DNA of 64,000 nucleotides from Gavia stellata (GCF_030936135.1 NC_082597.1:75312495-75376494); one strand, 5' to 3'. Counted from the stretch's first letter, positions 53,901 to 64,000 are shown. Program-made: numbers and translations. The notes: a model not told the origin generated them from the letters alone.

Positions 53901-56900
53901 CAATGTCACTTAACACTTAGTTTTTACCATCTTCCCCTTTTTCTTCCTACAAATCAGAGGTGAAACTGAAAGCCTTTGTCACAGGGGTCATCCCTTGGAC
54001 AGATTTCATCTGCTAGGCATGTATGACAAACTGAAATATGGATTTATTGGTTTGGGTTTTTTTGTTTTGCTGTAATACAAACTCCAGTTGGTGCCAACAG
54101 ACTTAGTTGTAGTTTGAAGAAAGGGTCAGAGAAGTCTAAATTATAAATTTTGGTGCTTCTTGTAAGATGGTCGTTATTAAAACTTCCCCTTATGAAATAT
54201 GTGTTTTGTTGCTGTACCTAGGTATCTTGTGATGCAGGTTTTCTGGGGTAAGTTGTAAAGACTACCTCATGCACCATGTAATCTTCTGCCACACTTACCA
54301 TAAATACTTGCAAACTGTGTATTTCTTTTATAAGGGATAAAGAGGAAGAGGACTATCTGTGTACCCTAGATCTGCTCAGAAAGAAAGGCTGAGTGTGGCT
54401 TTTGACTTAGAAGTAACCTTTTGAAAAAAGTGGGAGCCATTTGTCAAATTGAACTTGCATACGGAAGGCTTATGTTTTCTTTTGCAAACTGTTATGTATT
54501 GCTCCATCTTAAAAAAGTCTTAAAGTACTAACACTTGGCAGGAGTCTAGCCAGTCTGTCCCCATGTCCTGTCAGATTCAAGAGTTAAAAGGCACAGGTTT
54601 GAAGTTTAGGTAGCTTCGTTAACCTGTTAAACTACACAAAATGCTGTTTTGTACAAAACAAACACCCATTTCTCGTTTATGATCTCTTCCTTATTAAACA
54701 GTATTTTTCCTCACTTTTTTCTCTCTCTGCCCTTCCCCAACCAGATGCTGTGTGAGTAGATTACAGAATATTGTCAATCATCCACCTTTATTGCTGATAG
54801 TGTTGGATGCAGGTGATGATACTAAATGGTGGAGCAGGGAAATCAATTCTCATCATGCCAATTGGGGCTCTGGTTCACTCTCTGGCTCTGCTCCTCATCT
54901 AACTACATGGCAACTCAGTTTCAAAATTCCACAGGTTCTCAAGCAAGAACTAGGAGAAAAAAGACACCTTTGGATCCAGAAACTTCATCTCTTGCAAAAA
55001 TACAAAGAATCCTTAGATAAGGATTTTATTCGAATGGCAGGCAATCTGAGGAGAACCAAGACAGAGCAACTTCACCTAAGGAAAGAGCTCTCTGCCAGGT
55101 ACCCCTTCAAAGCATGTGTGTCTCTTTGGTTGGTTGTGGGTTTTTTTGTTTGGTGTTTTTTGTTGTTTGGTGAGGGTTTTTTTGGGTTGGGTTTCTTGTC
55201 TTGTGGAGCAAAGTTTACTGAATTCTGAAGACTTTTTTCCACAGAGGAAATTATCTGCTGTTTTGGAGAGTGGATTTAGTTTTAGCATAACATTACTCTG
55301 TGTGGGAGTTAAGGTTTGTGTATGAAGTAACATACAGTCTTGGAGATGTCTTTGAAAACACCAGGGAGACCACAGACTGAGCAGTTAAAGTAAGAGGGCA
55401 CTGCCTATCTAACAGGTGCAACCATTAAATAAACTGCTGGTTTTGTGTGAAGCAGAAGACCTGTAAAATACATGCCTGCAGGTATTATTGCTTTGGGAGA
55501 CAATTGCTAGCCCCAGGCAATAGAATGTCTCAGTTTTTCAAGGGTTTAGCTTCAATGGGTTATCTCATTAAATATGAAAATGTAACTTTAAATTTTAGTT
55601 TATTGGCACATGGTTCCTTCTGTGAGTTTTGACATTACAAATATGGCAGCAAAAGGCAGCAGGTGGAAACCTCTGCCTGTCCACCCTTCCTCCTTTCCTC
55701 AGACATTCAGAAAAGTAGCTAGTCAAGTCTTTTTTTCCAGAACAACTAATCTGAATTTGTTGTCTTTGTGGAACCCAGGCTTACTCACAGTGTCAGCCTT
55801 CTGCTATCCTACGCTAAATGTAAATTTTTGCATGTATGCCTTTACCTGGTTTTGGGGTGTAAGCAGCTTCCTAGGGCTTTGCATCCCTGAGAGCTAATGC
55901 AGAGCAGTCATACTTCACTTTTGCCTGACTTCTCTTTCACTTAACATTGTTAATGTAGACCTCCCACATGCTCTCCCTTCACTCAGAAAAGAGCTGATAA
56001 AAATACTGATGGCTTGGCTTCTTAAAGCTGCCTCTCTATCAAAATTGTTTCTGGTGGTAGCAACAAGAAAAAATATCTGAAGGTGAGTTAGAGAAGAAAT
56101 GGGCAAAGGGTTTCTATAGTGGAAAAGAAGGGGTTCCTTGAAAGCCATCGTCTTTAGCACTGGTTCTGACAGAATCTGCTTGCTGTCAAGTGACATACCC
56201 TCTGAAACACTGGGAAATTAACCTGATGAAGCTGTGTATCTGCAGTAATAGCTCCAGAGTACCTTTTCTAGAATGATTGACTCTATATCCGATTACTGTT
56301 TCTTCCAAACCATGAGACAATGCATTCTTTTGACCAAATTGCAAAAGTTGGCCCCACTAAGATCTTGCTCTTGGAGAGTTCTCTGGATATTTCACAAGCT
56401 TCCACTATGGTACCTAGCTGGCTGGGGTTGGCACAGCCATTGCACTATTCAGCTGGGGAGAAACCAGGGAAAACCTCCATCCCCTTCCTAATTCTGGAGC
56501 TGCTGTAGAAAAGCCTTGTCTGCCTACTGAGTTGAATTGTGTTTAGCAAGAACGAAGTCCCTGGTGATGGATCCTGGGGAGCTGCAAAATGTAACAGCTG
56601 AATCTGGTTCTTGATGCCTGTCTCAACAGCTAGTGTGTGTCATCTCCCAGGCATGCCTGCACTAAAATGTCAGTAACGGATTGTGGTTTGTGCTCTCTCA
56701 CCCTGCAGGCAACGTGAGATAGAAACTGTCAAACAGTTACAAGAAGAAACTGCTGGCCAGGCAGAAGCCCTTGGCTTAGAGCTGCAAAAAGCTACAAAGC
56801 AGCTTGAGGATGCTAGCAAACAGGTAAGGAACAGTCTAGTTCCTTCTACACAAAAAACAAGCAAGCAGATGCAAAAGGCTACGTACAACGCATCGCTGCT

Positions 56901-59900
56901 CTTGGGAAAGGAAATTGCATGTGCAGAATGGAGTGCCTCATTACAAAAGTGGAACCAGCAGAGGAAGTAAAATTTGAGGGGGTGGTGACAACAGTTTGCT
57001 GATGAAAGAGGCAGCATTGCATATTTGTGGTGGCTTTAAAAAAAAAAGAAAAGAAGAAAAAAAAACACAAAAAAACCCCCCAAAAATAGCTCCCATACAC
57101 AGTCCACCCCAATGTAGAAATGCAGAAGTTCAGAGGGAGCTTTATCACTTCCTGAGAAAGAACAGATGCAGTTTGGTTTCATTTACATGAACTGTAGAGT
57201 CTCCTTGTGTTAGCCAGGCTGCTTTATGTTTTTTCTTTCCCTTCTTTTTTCTTAAATATTGTTTTGTGCTTAGGCAGAGGATCAAGTTAAAGCCTTTTAC
57301 TCTGCTTGTGAGGAAGCCGCATCCTTGAAATGGAAGCTAGAGGAAGCCATTTCTGAGCAGCAAAAACTCAAGGATGTGAATGCAGCTTTAACAAGTACTT
57401 GCCAGTTGCTTCAAGAAAAGGTGGAAGACCAGAAAAGTGAGTAACTACTGGCAGTGTGCCAGCATTCACTCTTGCATGGGCAAATCCTTTATGGTTTAGT
57501 TTACGGCAAGGGGGAATAGGACTGACCTGCAGGTAAGCCGGTAAAATGCTCTGTGGAGGTGTGGGGGTTTCTTTTCCCTTCTTTCTATTTTTCATTCTCC
57601 TTAAGAGATCTGCAACCATGGCATCTAGGCTGAGAATCAGGCGGGATCCTGATGAGCGGGTATTGGGCAGGACCAAAGCTGCAGAACCTCCTAACAAAAT
57701 CTCCAGTCCTAGGAGGAAGGGTTAGTAACTCCATGGGTGGCACTGGCACTCCTTTACCAAAGGTGCTGTTCCCACACCTGAATAGCCCACCTTATTCCTA
57801 ACAGAGTCATCCCTCTTTCTTAAGCTTCCTGTACCAAAAAGACCTGGGTTTTATGTTCTGCATTCTGCTTGTATTTGCTTTGCATTTCTTAATAACTGCA
57901 TGGTACTAGGCTGTTCTTTTTAGTAGAAAGCAATTGTATCATTGCATCATACACATGCAACTTCTGCCACGGAACTATGGAAACTTCATACTACCTATTG
58001 CTCACTTGCTAACATTAACACCTCAAAAGCTTGGGTAATTAAAGAATGCAGTGGTTTGATTCCAGCACATGTGGCTTTTTCTTTCCAAATTCTGGAGTGC
58101 ATGTCACTTGTAGGAAAAAAAATGTTGCTTGACTTAAGCCTGCTGAACATTTAGCCTCAGGCATTCATTTCCCAGGGCAATGTGACTGATGCTCAACGCG
58201 TATGTGCGTTGTAAACAACTTTATGTGAAACTACAATTTGTCTTGTAGGAAAAATTACATGGGACCCTATGTCTTAGCTCTAAGGCACAACTGTTATGCA
58301 CTGATGTGGCAGAAGGAGCTCCAGACTGTGCTTGCTGACTTCTGACCAATATTTTGGCATTGTTCACGTGTGTGTGTGTGCTCATGTTGCTTTCATGCTT
58401 ACTACTTCCTTCAAACTGTGGGGTTGGTTTTTTAGTGAGAGGCATAACAATGGAAATAGCATGTCATTTCCCAGCTCTGAATAGACAAAGCTCTTCCGCA
58501 AAGTGAGTTAGAGTAAACGAAAAGAGAGAGAACCTCAGACATGTGGAAAAGACTGGTGCCACTGTGACTCAAAAACCCCAAAACAAACAAACAAACAAAA
58601 AAAAACAACCAAAAACCCAACCAAACAAACCCCCAGAAAACACCACCACCCTGGAAATGGCTGAGACTTTGGCTTATATGACTCCAGGTAGTTTGCAGAA
58701 ATCTCTTTCTTGTAGATAAAAAGAAATAAACTGCTAAATGTGTACAGAAGTTGCAAGGTGTTATGAAGAACGGGACTAACAAACAAGGATGGGAGTGGGG
58801 GAGGACAATACGTTATATTGGTTCCTGCAGAAAATCAGGCAGGTCTAGTGCCCCTTCTGACTGAAGAGCTGGGTTGTAGTCTCTTCCCCACCTACCTACC
58901 CACTCCATTCCCCTATTTCCCCCCAAACCGCATGAAATGAGGGAACCTGTTGGCCAAGGAAGCTACTTCAACCTAAGTCAGCCTGGCACAGCTCCTATGT
59001 TTCAGATGTCCAATCATGCCTTGCCACTAATTGCTACAGCCCTCATCCAGTGAAAAAGCTGAATGAGCTACTGAGACCTGCCTTCAATTTTTGCCTGGGC
59101 ACTAAGGTGATGGTGCTAATGAACTCTCCCCTCTCCTTCCCTGCCCCCCCCCCCCCCCCCCCCCATTATTAGCTGTGGTATAAAAGCTATTATAGACTTA
59201 TATCAAGGTAGAAGTCACCAGAGAGGCAGGCCCTGGCTTTACCAAACTTGAACAAAGAATGTTTCTAAGTATAATGTAAAGCCCATTGACTTTAAAACTT
59301 CTGTACAGGATGTCAAATTGGAAGGACAAATGCTTCTCTTCCAACAAGTTGTAATGGAGTCATCCATTTCTACAGGGAACCGTGGCACCTTAATGCTGAT
59401 GATGTGGGCAAACATTCCCCCCCTTTATAGCAAGGGGAAATGTAACCACAGGGAAGAAAAAGTACCCAGTGTTTTCTGGAACTTGCAAAACAAAATGCAC
59501 TTTTAAAATTCTCCTTCCCGTGAAAAACTGTTGTAGGTATAACAAGACTAAAGCAAAGTGCAGTGGGTTTGTGATAGGCAGTAGTCAGGTTTAAAGACAC
59601 TATGATATCTGACTGCTTGTTATCAAATTGTAAGGAACCCTGTAAGACTTGTAAATGTCTCTTCATAGCAACTGTTAATACACTAAGATGGGAACTGCTT
59701 CAAAGGCGACTCTGTGAATTGCTGTGTCAGGTATGATGCTTGTCTGGTGGGAGAAGAAAAGATAGGCTTGCACAGGAGGTGCTCTGGTGGAAGTAATTTA
59801 GTAGCATCTGTTTTTTTCATTTCTAACATGTACACAACTGTGGAGGCAGTAAACTGCGTGACCTGATCTGCACATCATTATTTTCCTTCTTCAGCCTTCT

Positions 59901-62900
59901 GGAAAAAATGGGCTAGAACTTACAGGTGTGGTGTTGGTCTTCACTGTAAACAACTGCTGGTGATCATATCAAATGGGGCTGAGGGAAGCTTTCCCTGATG
60001 CATTGATGTGATTTGTCCCCCACAATCAGCCCTCTCTTTGGCAGATAGTCTTGAAAACAAACATTTAAAATCTTGTGTAACAAAATATTTCTCAGTACCC
60101 AGGCATTGGAATAGGCAGTGAAACAGTTATTACCTTTGTACCCCTCTGTGGAAATATGTTGGAAATTATATAGCTCTGGAGTACTTTGCTTTGAATAAAA
60201 ATACTTTCTTCAAGTTTGGAAGGGGGTGGAGGGGGAGATATTGTGGGAGGACTTTTTTCCCAACCAGCTCTAGTAAGGAACGCTATAACTCAGGGTCTGA
60301 ACAGTCTGGATTTAGCATAGAATAACAAGGTATTGATAAAGACAAACAGAAGATCCTAAAATGTATCCTAGGCTGTAACACAGGCATCAGAGGAGTAGAA
60401 TCAAAACTGTGGACTAGTTGCGTGTGAATAAAACTTGTATTTGTGCATAAAGGTCTGCAGAATTAAGGGCTGAAAGTAGCAAGGAGAAACAACTGCGTAG
60501 TTTTCCCGATAGCTGAAAATAGTTCAATTAGATAAAATTCAATTTTGTTCATAATCAGTAGTAGTGTTCCTTTTTTTTACCTTTTTTACTTTTTTTTTTT
60601 TTTTTTGTCTTCTACATCTGCCTGCCTTAAACTATTTCTCAATTGCAACAGTGCTATGCAGAATTAGAATCTAACTACAGTCTGCTGCCCACATCAGCTG
60701 AGCCGGTAAAAGGGAAGGTAAGTGTATTTGCTATGACCATTGCAGAGCCTGTTAAAATGTGACACTAATTCTGTTTGTTCTCATTTTTTTCATGACCTGA
60801 AAGAAATAAATAACTTTTCTTGTGACGAACTTTGCCGAGTTAGAGTCAATACAAATAATTTGAGATATGTACTTTTATATATATATATATACATGCATGC
60901 ACATGTACACACACATACAAAAGTATATTCAAAACGTTATTGCAAAAGCAGTTTCCTATTGCTTCTGAACAGTCACTGTTACAAAACACAGGCACTTGAT
61001 AAATTGTATTTTGATAAGGGTCAGAGGCTGAAGATGAGACTACATCTTCAAATTTCTTTTCCATTTTTGATCACTTACACAGCTGCATTTGACCTAATGT
61101 TGCTTAAGTGTTGCTTCAGAAGTTTCCTCTAGCCATCCTCAGATGACACCTCTTCAGCAATAAACAGCAAGCAAGTGGTGTGCATTCAGGGGCAGGGGAT
61201 GGTGGGGACAGTGCTTTGCCTCCATGCAGCCCAGCTGGAGCTGCCCTCCTGCTGAGAGAAACCTGTCCTGTGTAGCAGGTGCTGGACACTGGATGAATGT
61301 TCTTCTCAGTCTGTTGGGGGGGGGGGGGGGCAGCAGCAGTTTTTGTTTGTTTTTCACAGGGTTTGGTTGGTTTTCGGGTTGGGATTTGTTGTTTTTTCCT
61401 CTCTCCTGTCCTGCTCATCTTGCCTGCTTTTGTAGTATCTAGTTCCAGACCAAGCTTGAACCAACACATCTGTTGCAAATGTAATGGTGAATTATTCTAT
61501 CTCTTCCTGTGTCTGTTCTGCCCATTAAGGATGCGAGCTTTTCTAGGCAAAAAAGCAACAGATGATGTATCTGTATAACTGTTAGTATTACATTATGCAG
61601 ATGCAACTGCATGTGTGGGGAGGGTTGGTGGCATTAATGTACTCAACGTGATTGAACAACAGCAGCAGTTTCTATTTTTCAATTAGCAGTTCTATTGCTC
61701 TAAACGACTGTGGAGCAAAGGACCCACCTCGTGCACTGAAATTCCCAGGACACTGCCCTCAGATATTCCATACTGGCATAGTACGCCTCTGCTAGGTAAG
61801 ACCTGGTGGTGTTGGATGTTTTTCTGTCTTTCCCCTAAAATATAGGAAGAGTTGATAGGTCGTAGAGAACAATATCACTGGTGCTAAACATGCTGATAGA
61901 GTGTGGAAAACCTATTGTTGGCTTTAGCCTACTTTTGTATATAATCCAGGAGGCTGAACCATGTTTCTAATGCTTGCAATTAAAGGCCTGAGAAGGTGGC
62001 TGCCTGTCAACCTAACAGGAGTCCCCAAAAGCTTAAGGAATGGTATAAATCATACATCCAAGTATAGTCCTGACAAGATGCTTGCCAGTCTGGGTTGAGA
62101 GGGCTTGAGTTATATTCATCTCATTCACCCTATTGACTGGCACAGGCTGAGATAGCAAGCGATGTCCTGCTACTTTGCTACTGAGCTGAGGTCAGTGCTG
62201 ATTTAAAAACTTTAATGGGTACCATAGCCACTGAGAATCAAATAATTGTATCTGTTGATTTTTTCCTGCATTCATAAGCTGTTCATACTTCCCTGCACCT
62301 CTCAAGCCTTACAAATGTTAAAAGCAACCACTGACACATATGCATTGCAGGGCCACAGAACTGCAGAGTGCATTTGGGATTTTATAGACAAAGCATTTCT
62401 TCCAGAGTAAGCCAGTACAACAGTGTCTATTCTCACACAAACTATAAAATACTCAAATGTAATTCTACGCCATACTGGGGGAAATGGAAGAAGATTTTGC
62501 TTGACTGCACATGCTCCTTATAAGAGCACTGTTGCTCTGAAAGGGCTGTTTCAGTGGCCCAACTTAAAATATTGCTGTAATACCACGATCCAGCCACAAA
62601 TAAGGCAGCTATTCTTGGCTTGCACCAATCAAACATTGACACAAAAAGGAAGATCTATTTCCCAGCCCTCTCTAACACACAAAACAATTCACTACAACAA
62701 AGCTGTCCTATGTGGAAGTTTCTGTAACCTGACTGATGGAAAATTCCCATCCCCAGGTGCTGCAGACTCTCCATCTACAAAATATGTTAAGGCCATGTAA
62801 CCTAACCCTTTCATACCAAGATGGAAGCTGCCTTATTATAAATCTGTATTTGATTGGTCTGCTTCTTGATTATTTTAGACTTTGTCAAAAATTAACATGT

Positions 62901-63970
62901 GACTAACTGCAACTTTGCCAATGACCACCACTATTCACACTTGTCTCTCTTAACAGATGCTCTGACCTTGGAAACCTCATGCCCAAATAACTCTTCTGTG
63001 CACAGCTGGAATCGGCCTTGTGGACAGAGCTCTGGCAGCTGCACGCTTGAAAGCTGCGACCTGGGACATGTGTCTACTCCAGATGTGATGTCAGTGGGGT
63101 GCAAGTAAGGTGGTAGGATAACCTCTTCGGTGTGAAGTATGGAAAAGTCCATGGAATCTAGCAGGTTCCAAGGGAAAGCTATATCCCCAGCACATGCTGA
63201 ATTCAACAGCAGGGTATCTCTTACAGGAAATGCTGGACACGAGGTGGTCAGCTAATTCACAAAAGTAATATTAAAACTTTTTACTGAAACTGTTGGTATG
63301 ACCACTAGCCAAATACAGTGATGTTGTTTCCATTTCACACTGGAGAACTGAGGCATGATGTAGGCATTCTTGTGTCTATTTTCAGTATTTAACTTGCAAC
63401 TGACACTCCTGTTTAGGAGCCAAAATCCTACTGGCTTTGGGAGTCACTTTTTTTTTTTTGCAGTTTAGAGCAGGAGTTCTGAGGTCTTTGCTTACCAAGC
63501 TGCCTCCTTAGATCTTTAAAATTGAGATTGAACTACTTAAGGTTATGAAAGCTAGCTAACTATCGGTGAATATTTTAAAAGATAAGGGTGTTCCTGAAGA
63601 TGCAGAGGCAGGCAGTCTGCAGCAAAAGACTCAGCAGCTCTTGAAGCTTTTGCCACTGGTTTTCTGTAGAATTGTGCAGTGTGGAGGAGGTTGGGAGAAG
63701 GGACTGGTGGTGGTTCTTGCTGTTCGGGGGAGGAGGGATTGATGTTAGTGATGAATTTGTCTTTCTCTGAGAGACCAGCTGTCTGACTATACAGATAGTG
63801 GTGACTTCAGTTGTTATGTGCTTAAGGAAAATGGCCAATATATCTCACTGTTGTTTGGGCAATATGCAAATAAAATGTGTATTGCCAGGTGGAAAATATG
63901 CTCTGCTGGTAACTATACTGATGTAGACCTTCCTGTTTCCATTACAATGATGGACTCTTCACTTACTGAG
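38351..63970 (+). CDS. IRAG2: IP3-receptor-associated coiled-coil protein (IRAG2/LRMP-like), 5' part, 23 exons
   Basis: IRAG2 (LRMP, JAW1) is a coiled-coil protein of the ER and outer nuclear membrane that binds IP3 receptors, SUN proteins and HCN4. The exons run from 38324 to 63970, all phases join, and they give 999 codons from the ATG at 38351. Order: a Ser-rich N-terminal segment (1-198) with KRHHNPVDSICRKIKSIQMM and IPKFQSRNFDSPQ; a degenerate EF-hand pair (about 215-300); a KASH5-like coiled coil (348-545, DLITCVADLQYNNQKLQEEN); a middle region; a second MRVI1-family-like coiled coil (658-805); then a Ser/Cys-rich stretch. The membrane span, luminal tail and stop are off the window. Assignment rests on coil and EF-hand resemblance and on shared human 12p location with GYS2/SPX. 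The alternative is a KASH5-like paralogue. Confidence 0.7.
39749..39859 (+). CDS. IRAG2: IRAG2 exon 2: first degenerate EF-hand, N-terminal part
   Basis: Acceptor ttcttcatag, donor gtttgt. WKQSLGYKSDNMYDVSLICE leads into EDLLTTIFCACDIEHTG. The loop starts D-I-E-H-T-G. Confidence 0.85.
40635..40815 (+). CDS. IRAG2: IRAG2 exon 3: EF-hand domain, remainder
   Basis: Acceptor ctattttag, donor gtaata. KVAVSKIVDYLRHTTSRGSE continues to LEELCNMLDPDQKDVSVDLE and TYHAIMKEWIEDCKRK. It closely resembles the KASH5-type EF-hand-like domain in spacing and in the final acidic W-x5-C pattern. Confidence 0.88.
41036..41112 (+). CDS. IRAG2: IRAG2 exon 4
   Basis: Acceptor cttgtttcag completes the W codon; donor gtgcag. 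It encodes EDGATEKPTASMEDWEVKVH then ANTSE, a linker. Confidence 0.82.
41192..41270 (+). CDS. IRAG2: IRAG2 exon 5
   Basis: Acceptor acctctttcag, donor gtaagt. It encodes AKKMHVQMNVTSGSLEAFGG then DVSKGD, a linker before the coiled coil. Confidence 0.82.
42248..42406 (+). CDS. IRAG2: IRAG2 exon 6: start of first coiled coil
   Basis: Acceptor tggaacag, donor gtggga. METSDLITCVADLQYNNQKL, then QEENNKLKLTLEAVDETNNK and LLVDNEDLRQQIK. Heptads are regular and the DL..CVADLQ entry is typical of the KASH5-like coiled coil. Confidence 0.9.
42407..43601. other. IRAG2: IRAG2 intron, no feature seen
   Basis: Unique sequence with an A/T run at about 42701-42726 and a short duplication taagtattgtaaagatct/taagtattgtaaagagct near 43232-43266. 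Confidence 0.55.
43602..43719 (+). CDS. IRAG2: IRAG2 exon 7: coiled coil
   Basis: Acceptor ccccccacgcag, donor gtaggt. It encodes SIQHSVLKAKSLEEELEEAK then SNLNLSEEKRQQILCQNKQL. Confidence 0.9.
45080..45130 (+). CDS. IRAG2: IRAG2 exon 8: coiled coil
   Basis: Acceptor cctgatcag, donor gtaaag, 17 codons: EKENQSLIIQITSLQEE. Confidence 0.9.
46304..46381 (+). CDS. IRAG2: IRAG2 exon 9: coiled coil
   Basis: Acceptor cttgttcag, donor gtaagc, 26 codons: NIRNSMDTDGLQKKILELSK then NAAELQ. Confidence 0.88.
46934..46990 (+). CDS. IRAG2: IRAG2 exon 10: coiled coil
   Basis: Acceptor cattctttag, donor gttagt, 19 codons: IQAHIYESTVVNKEASLIQ. Confidence 0.87.
49092..49151 (+). CDS. IRAG2: IRAG2 exon 11: coiled coil
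   Basis: Acceptor aatgtctgcag, donor gtatgg, 20 codons: KEQDIKELKLTIVECSSIIE. Confidence 0.9.
49260..49324 (+). CDS. IRAG2: IRAG2 exon 12: end of first coiled coil
   Basis: Acceptor atattttag, donor gtgagt: TLRTEKNKLLENMQHMQQEL followed by F and a split S codon. Confidence 0.9.
49406..49502 (+). CDS. IRAG2: IRAG2 exon 13
   Basis: Acceptor ttcttttag, donor gtacga. NGLSFPLCKFNSTIPERTNS then LHCELELAQSSE, a break between the two coiled-coil regions. Confidence 0.82.
51079..51219 (+). CDS. IRAG2: IRAG2 exon 14 (start uncertain)
   Basis: Encodes LAGSSISSKITKIEWTSLDE, then TLDREVLFLLQGPEYAGEKF and QTIMQNL, with a donor gtcagt. The acceptor used here (aaaataag) is the only in-phase AG but lacks a pyrimidine tract. 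The true start may differ, or a small exon may be missing before it. Confidence 0.65.
51450..51551 (+). CDS. IRAG2: IRAG2 exon 15
   Basis: Acceptor ttctttttcag, donor gtaagt, 34 codons: QEEASEAEELVMTSLQWVKD then PDVNMQQAWERKLV. Confidence 0.87.
54935..55098 (+). CDS. IRAG2: IRAG2 exon 16: second coiled coil
   Basis: Acceptor aattccacag, donor gtaccc. It encodes VLKQELGEKRHLWIQKLHLL, QKYKESLDKDFIRMAGNLRR and TKTEQLHLRKELSA. The open frame around it (54752-55228) is mostly intron. Confidence 0.88.
55120..55200. repeat. T/G-rich low-complexity tract
   Basis: About 80 bases of T-runs separated by G-runs (tttggttggttgtgggtttt and similar), just after IRAG2 exon 16. Confidence 0.8.
56709..56823 (+). 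CDS. IRAG2: IRAG2 exon 17: second coiled coil
   Basis: Acceptor accctgcag, donor gtaagg: QREIETVKQLQEETAGQAEA then LGLELQKATKQLEDASKQ. Confidence 0.88.
57274..57436 (+). CDS. IRAG2: IRAG2 exon 18: second coiled coil
   Basis: Acceptor ttgtgcttag, donor gtgagt: AEDQVKAFYSACEEAASLKW, KLEEAISEQQKLKDVNAALT and STCQLLQEKVEDQK. Confidence 0.88.
58573..58640. repeat. (CAAA)n / A-C-rich low-complexity tract
   Basis: Repeated caaa and aaac units with interspersed A- and C-runs, the complement of the T/G-rich style at 55120 and 61336. Confidence 0.85.
59144..59164. repeat. Poly(C) run, 21 bases
   Basis: An uninterrupted homopolymer of 21 C in an IRAG2 intron, preceded by a pyrimidine-rich stretch. 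Confidence 0.95.
59669..59730 (+). CDS. IRAG2: IRAG2 exon 19
   Basis: Acceptor tctcttcatag, donor gtatga. It encodes TTVNTLRWELLQRRLCELLC then Q, in phase on both sides, a short helical stretch rich in Leu and Cys. Confidence 0.78.
60580..60607. repeat. Poly(T) tract before IRAG2 exon 20
   Basis: Near-continuous T-run about 50 bases upstream of the exon 20 acceptor. Confidence 0.85.
60652..60717 (+). CDS. IRAG2: IRAG2 exon 20
   Basis: Acceptor caattgcaacag, donor gtaagt, 22 codons: CYAELESNYSLLPTSAEPVK then GK. Confidence 0.78.
60876..60918. repeat. (TA)n followed by (CA)-rich microsatellite
   Basis: Eight TA dinucleotides, then an alternating acatgcatgcacatgtacac stretch. Intronic. Confidence 0.9.
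61316..61400. repeat. Poly(G) run and T/G-rich tract
   Basis: Fifteen consecutive G at 61316-61330, a cagcagcag, then a T/G-rich low-complexity stretch to about 61400, in an IRAG2 intron. Confidence 0.9.
61687..61795 (+). CDS. IRAG2: IRAG2 exon 21
   Basis: Acceptor tttcaattag, donor gtaaga: QFYCSKRLWSKGPTSCTEIP then RTLPSDIPYWHSTPLL. Probably unstructured. Confidence 0.75.
61796..62956. other. IRAG2: IRAG2 intron, no feature seen
   Basis: 1.2 kb of unique sequence. An open frame of 125 codons (62423-62800) shows no conserved motif and no in-phase splice borders. Confidence 0.55.
62957..63104 (+). CDS. IRAG2: IRAG2 exon 22
   Basis: Acceptor tctcttaacag, donor gtaagg: DALTLETSCPNNSSVHSWNR, PCGQSSGSCTLESCDLGHVS and TPDVMSVGC. 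Ser/Cys-rich. Confidence 0.75.
63772..63970 (+). CDS. IRAG2: IRAG2 exon 23, last in window
   Basis: Acceptor tctttctctgag, donor gtgagt, 199 bases, in phase with exon 22. Begins DQLSDYTDSGDFSCYVLKEN and ends DVDLPVSITMMDSSLTE. No transmembrane segment yet, so further exons must follow. An internal donor (gctg|gtaact, 63909) is an alternative end. Confidence 0.62.
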
Positions 63971-64000
63971 GTGAGTGCTGTCTCTGATGCCCAAGAGGTG

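Larger units (their letters stand above)
49503..54934. other. IRAG2: IRAG2 introns before the second coiled coil
   Basis: Apart from exons 14 and 15 this is unique AT-rich intron. The 3.4 kb intron 51552-54934 contains no repeat or open frame with conserved content that I recognise. Confidence 0.55.
57437..59668. other. IRAG2: IRAG2 intron with simple repeats
   Basis: 2.2 kb intron holding an (AAAC)n-like tract and a long poly(C) run, otherwise unique. Confidence 0.6.

Noticed and set aside
54752-55228. 158-codon open frame as an independent gene
   Set aside because: Only 54935-55098 is exon-like, with splice sites and phase matching its neighbours.

Overview
This window is nuclear DNA of a vertebrate, almost certainly a bird. 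Coding sequence is split into short exons with GT-AG borders. The interspersed repeats are CR1 LINEs with the typical avian 3' end, plus one probable retroviral solo LTR. There is nothing bacterial, no CRISPR array, no operon and no RNA gene that I can support. Exons were found by reading all strands for conserved peptide blocks, then checking acceptor, donor and codon phase at each junction. Every junction within the three genes keeps frame.

Layout, left to right. Positions 1-1690 hold the middle of a dead CR1 (minus strand), lying in an intron. Positions 2052-17600 hold the 3' half of liver glycogen synthase GYS2 (plus strand): nine exons, a stop at 16899 and a poly(A) signal at 17574. A second CR1 (5066-6345) and a CR1 3' fragment (10931-11078) sit in its introns. 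Positions 17600-21000 are intergenic. Positions 21015-27097 hold a complete spexin gene SPX (minus strand) in six coding exons. It is tail-to-tail with GYS2 and encodes a 117-residue prohormone containing the 14-residue amidated spexin peptide. Positions 27140-38320 are mostly intergenic, with a probable solo LTR at about 33007-34246 and a possible untranslated exon at 35013-35101. From 38324 to the right edge runs a plus-strand gene of at least 23 exons encoding a long coiled-coil protein. It is best read as IRAG2 (LRMP/JAW1, the IP3-receptor-associated KASH-type membrane protein). Its membrane anchor and stop lie beyond the window.

The three genes do not form a pathway. GYS2 makes glycogen in liver, SPX is a secreted neuropeptide/hormone linked to feeding and metabolism, and IRAG2 is an ER/nuclear-envelope protein of lymphoid and other secretory cells. 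In human, GYS2 and SPX are also tail-to-tail neighbours on 12p12.1. IRAG2 lies on the same arm but megabases away, so its position next to SPX here suggests a local rearrangement between the lineages. I found no previously undescribed biological system. The most useful results are the full SPX gene model, the long IRAG2 model with a degenerate EF-hand pair, and the SPX-IRAG2 adjacency.
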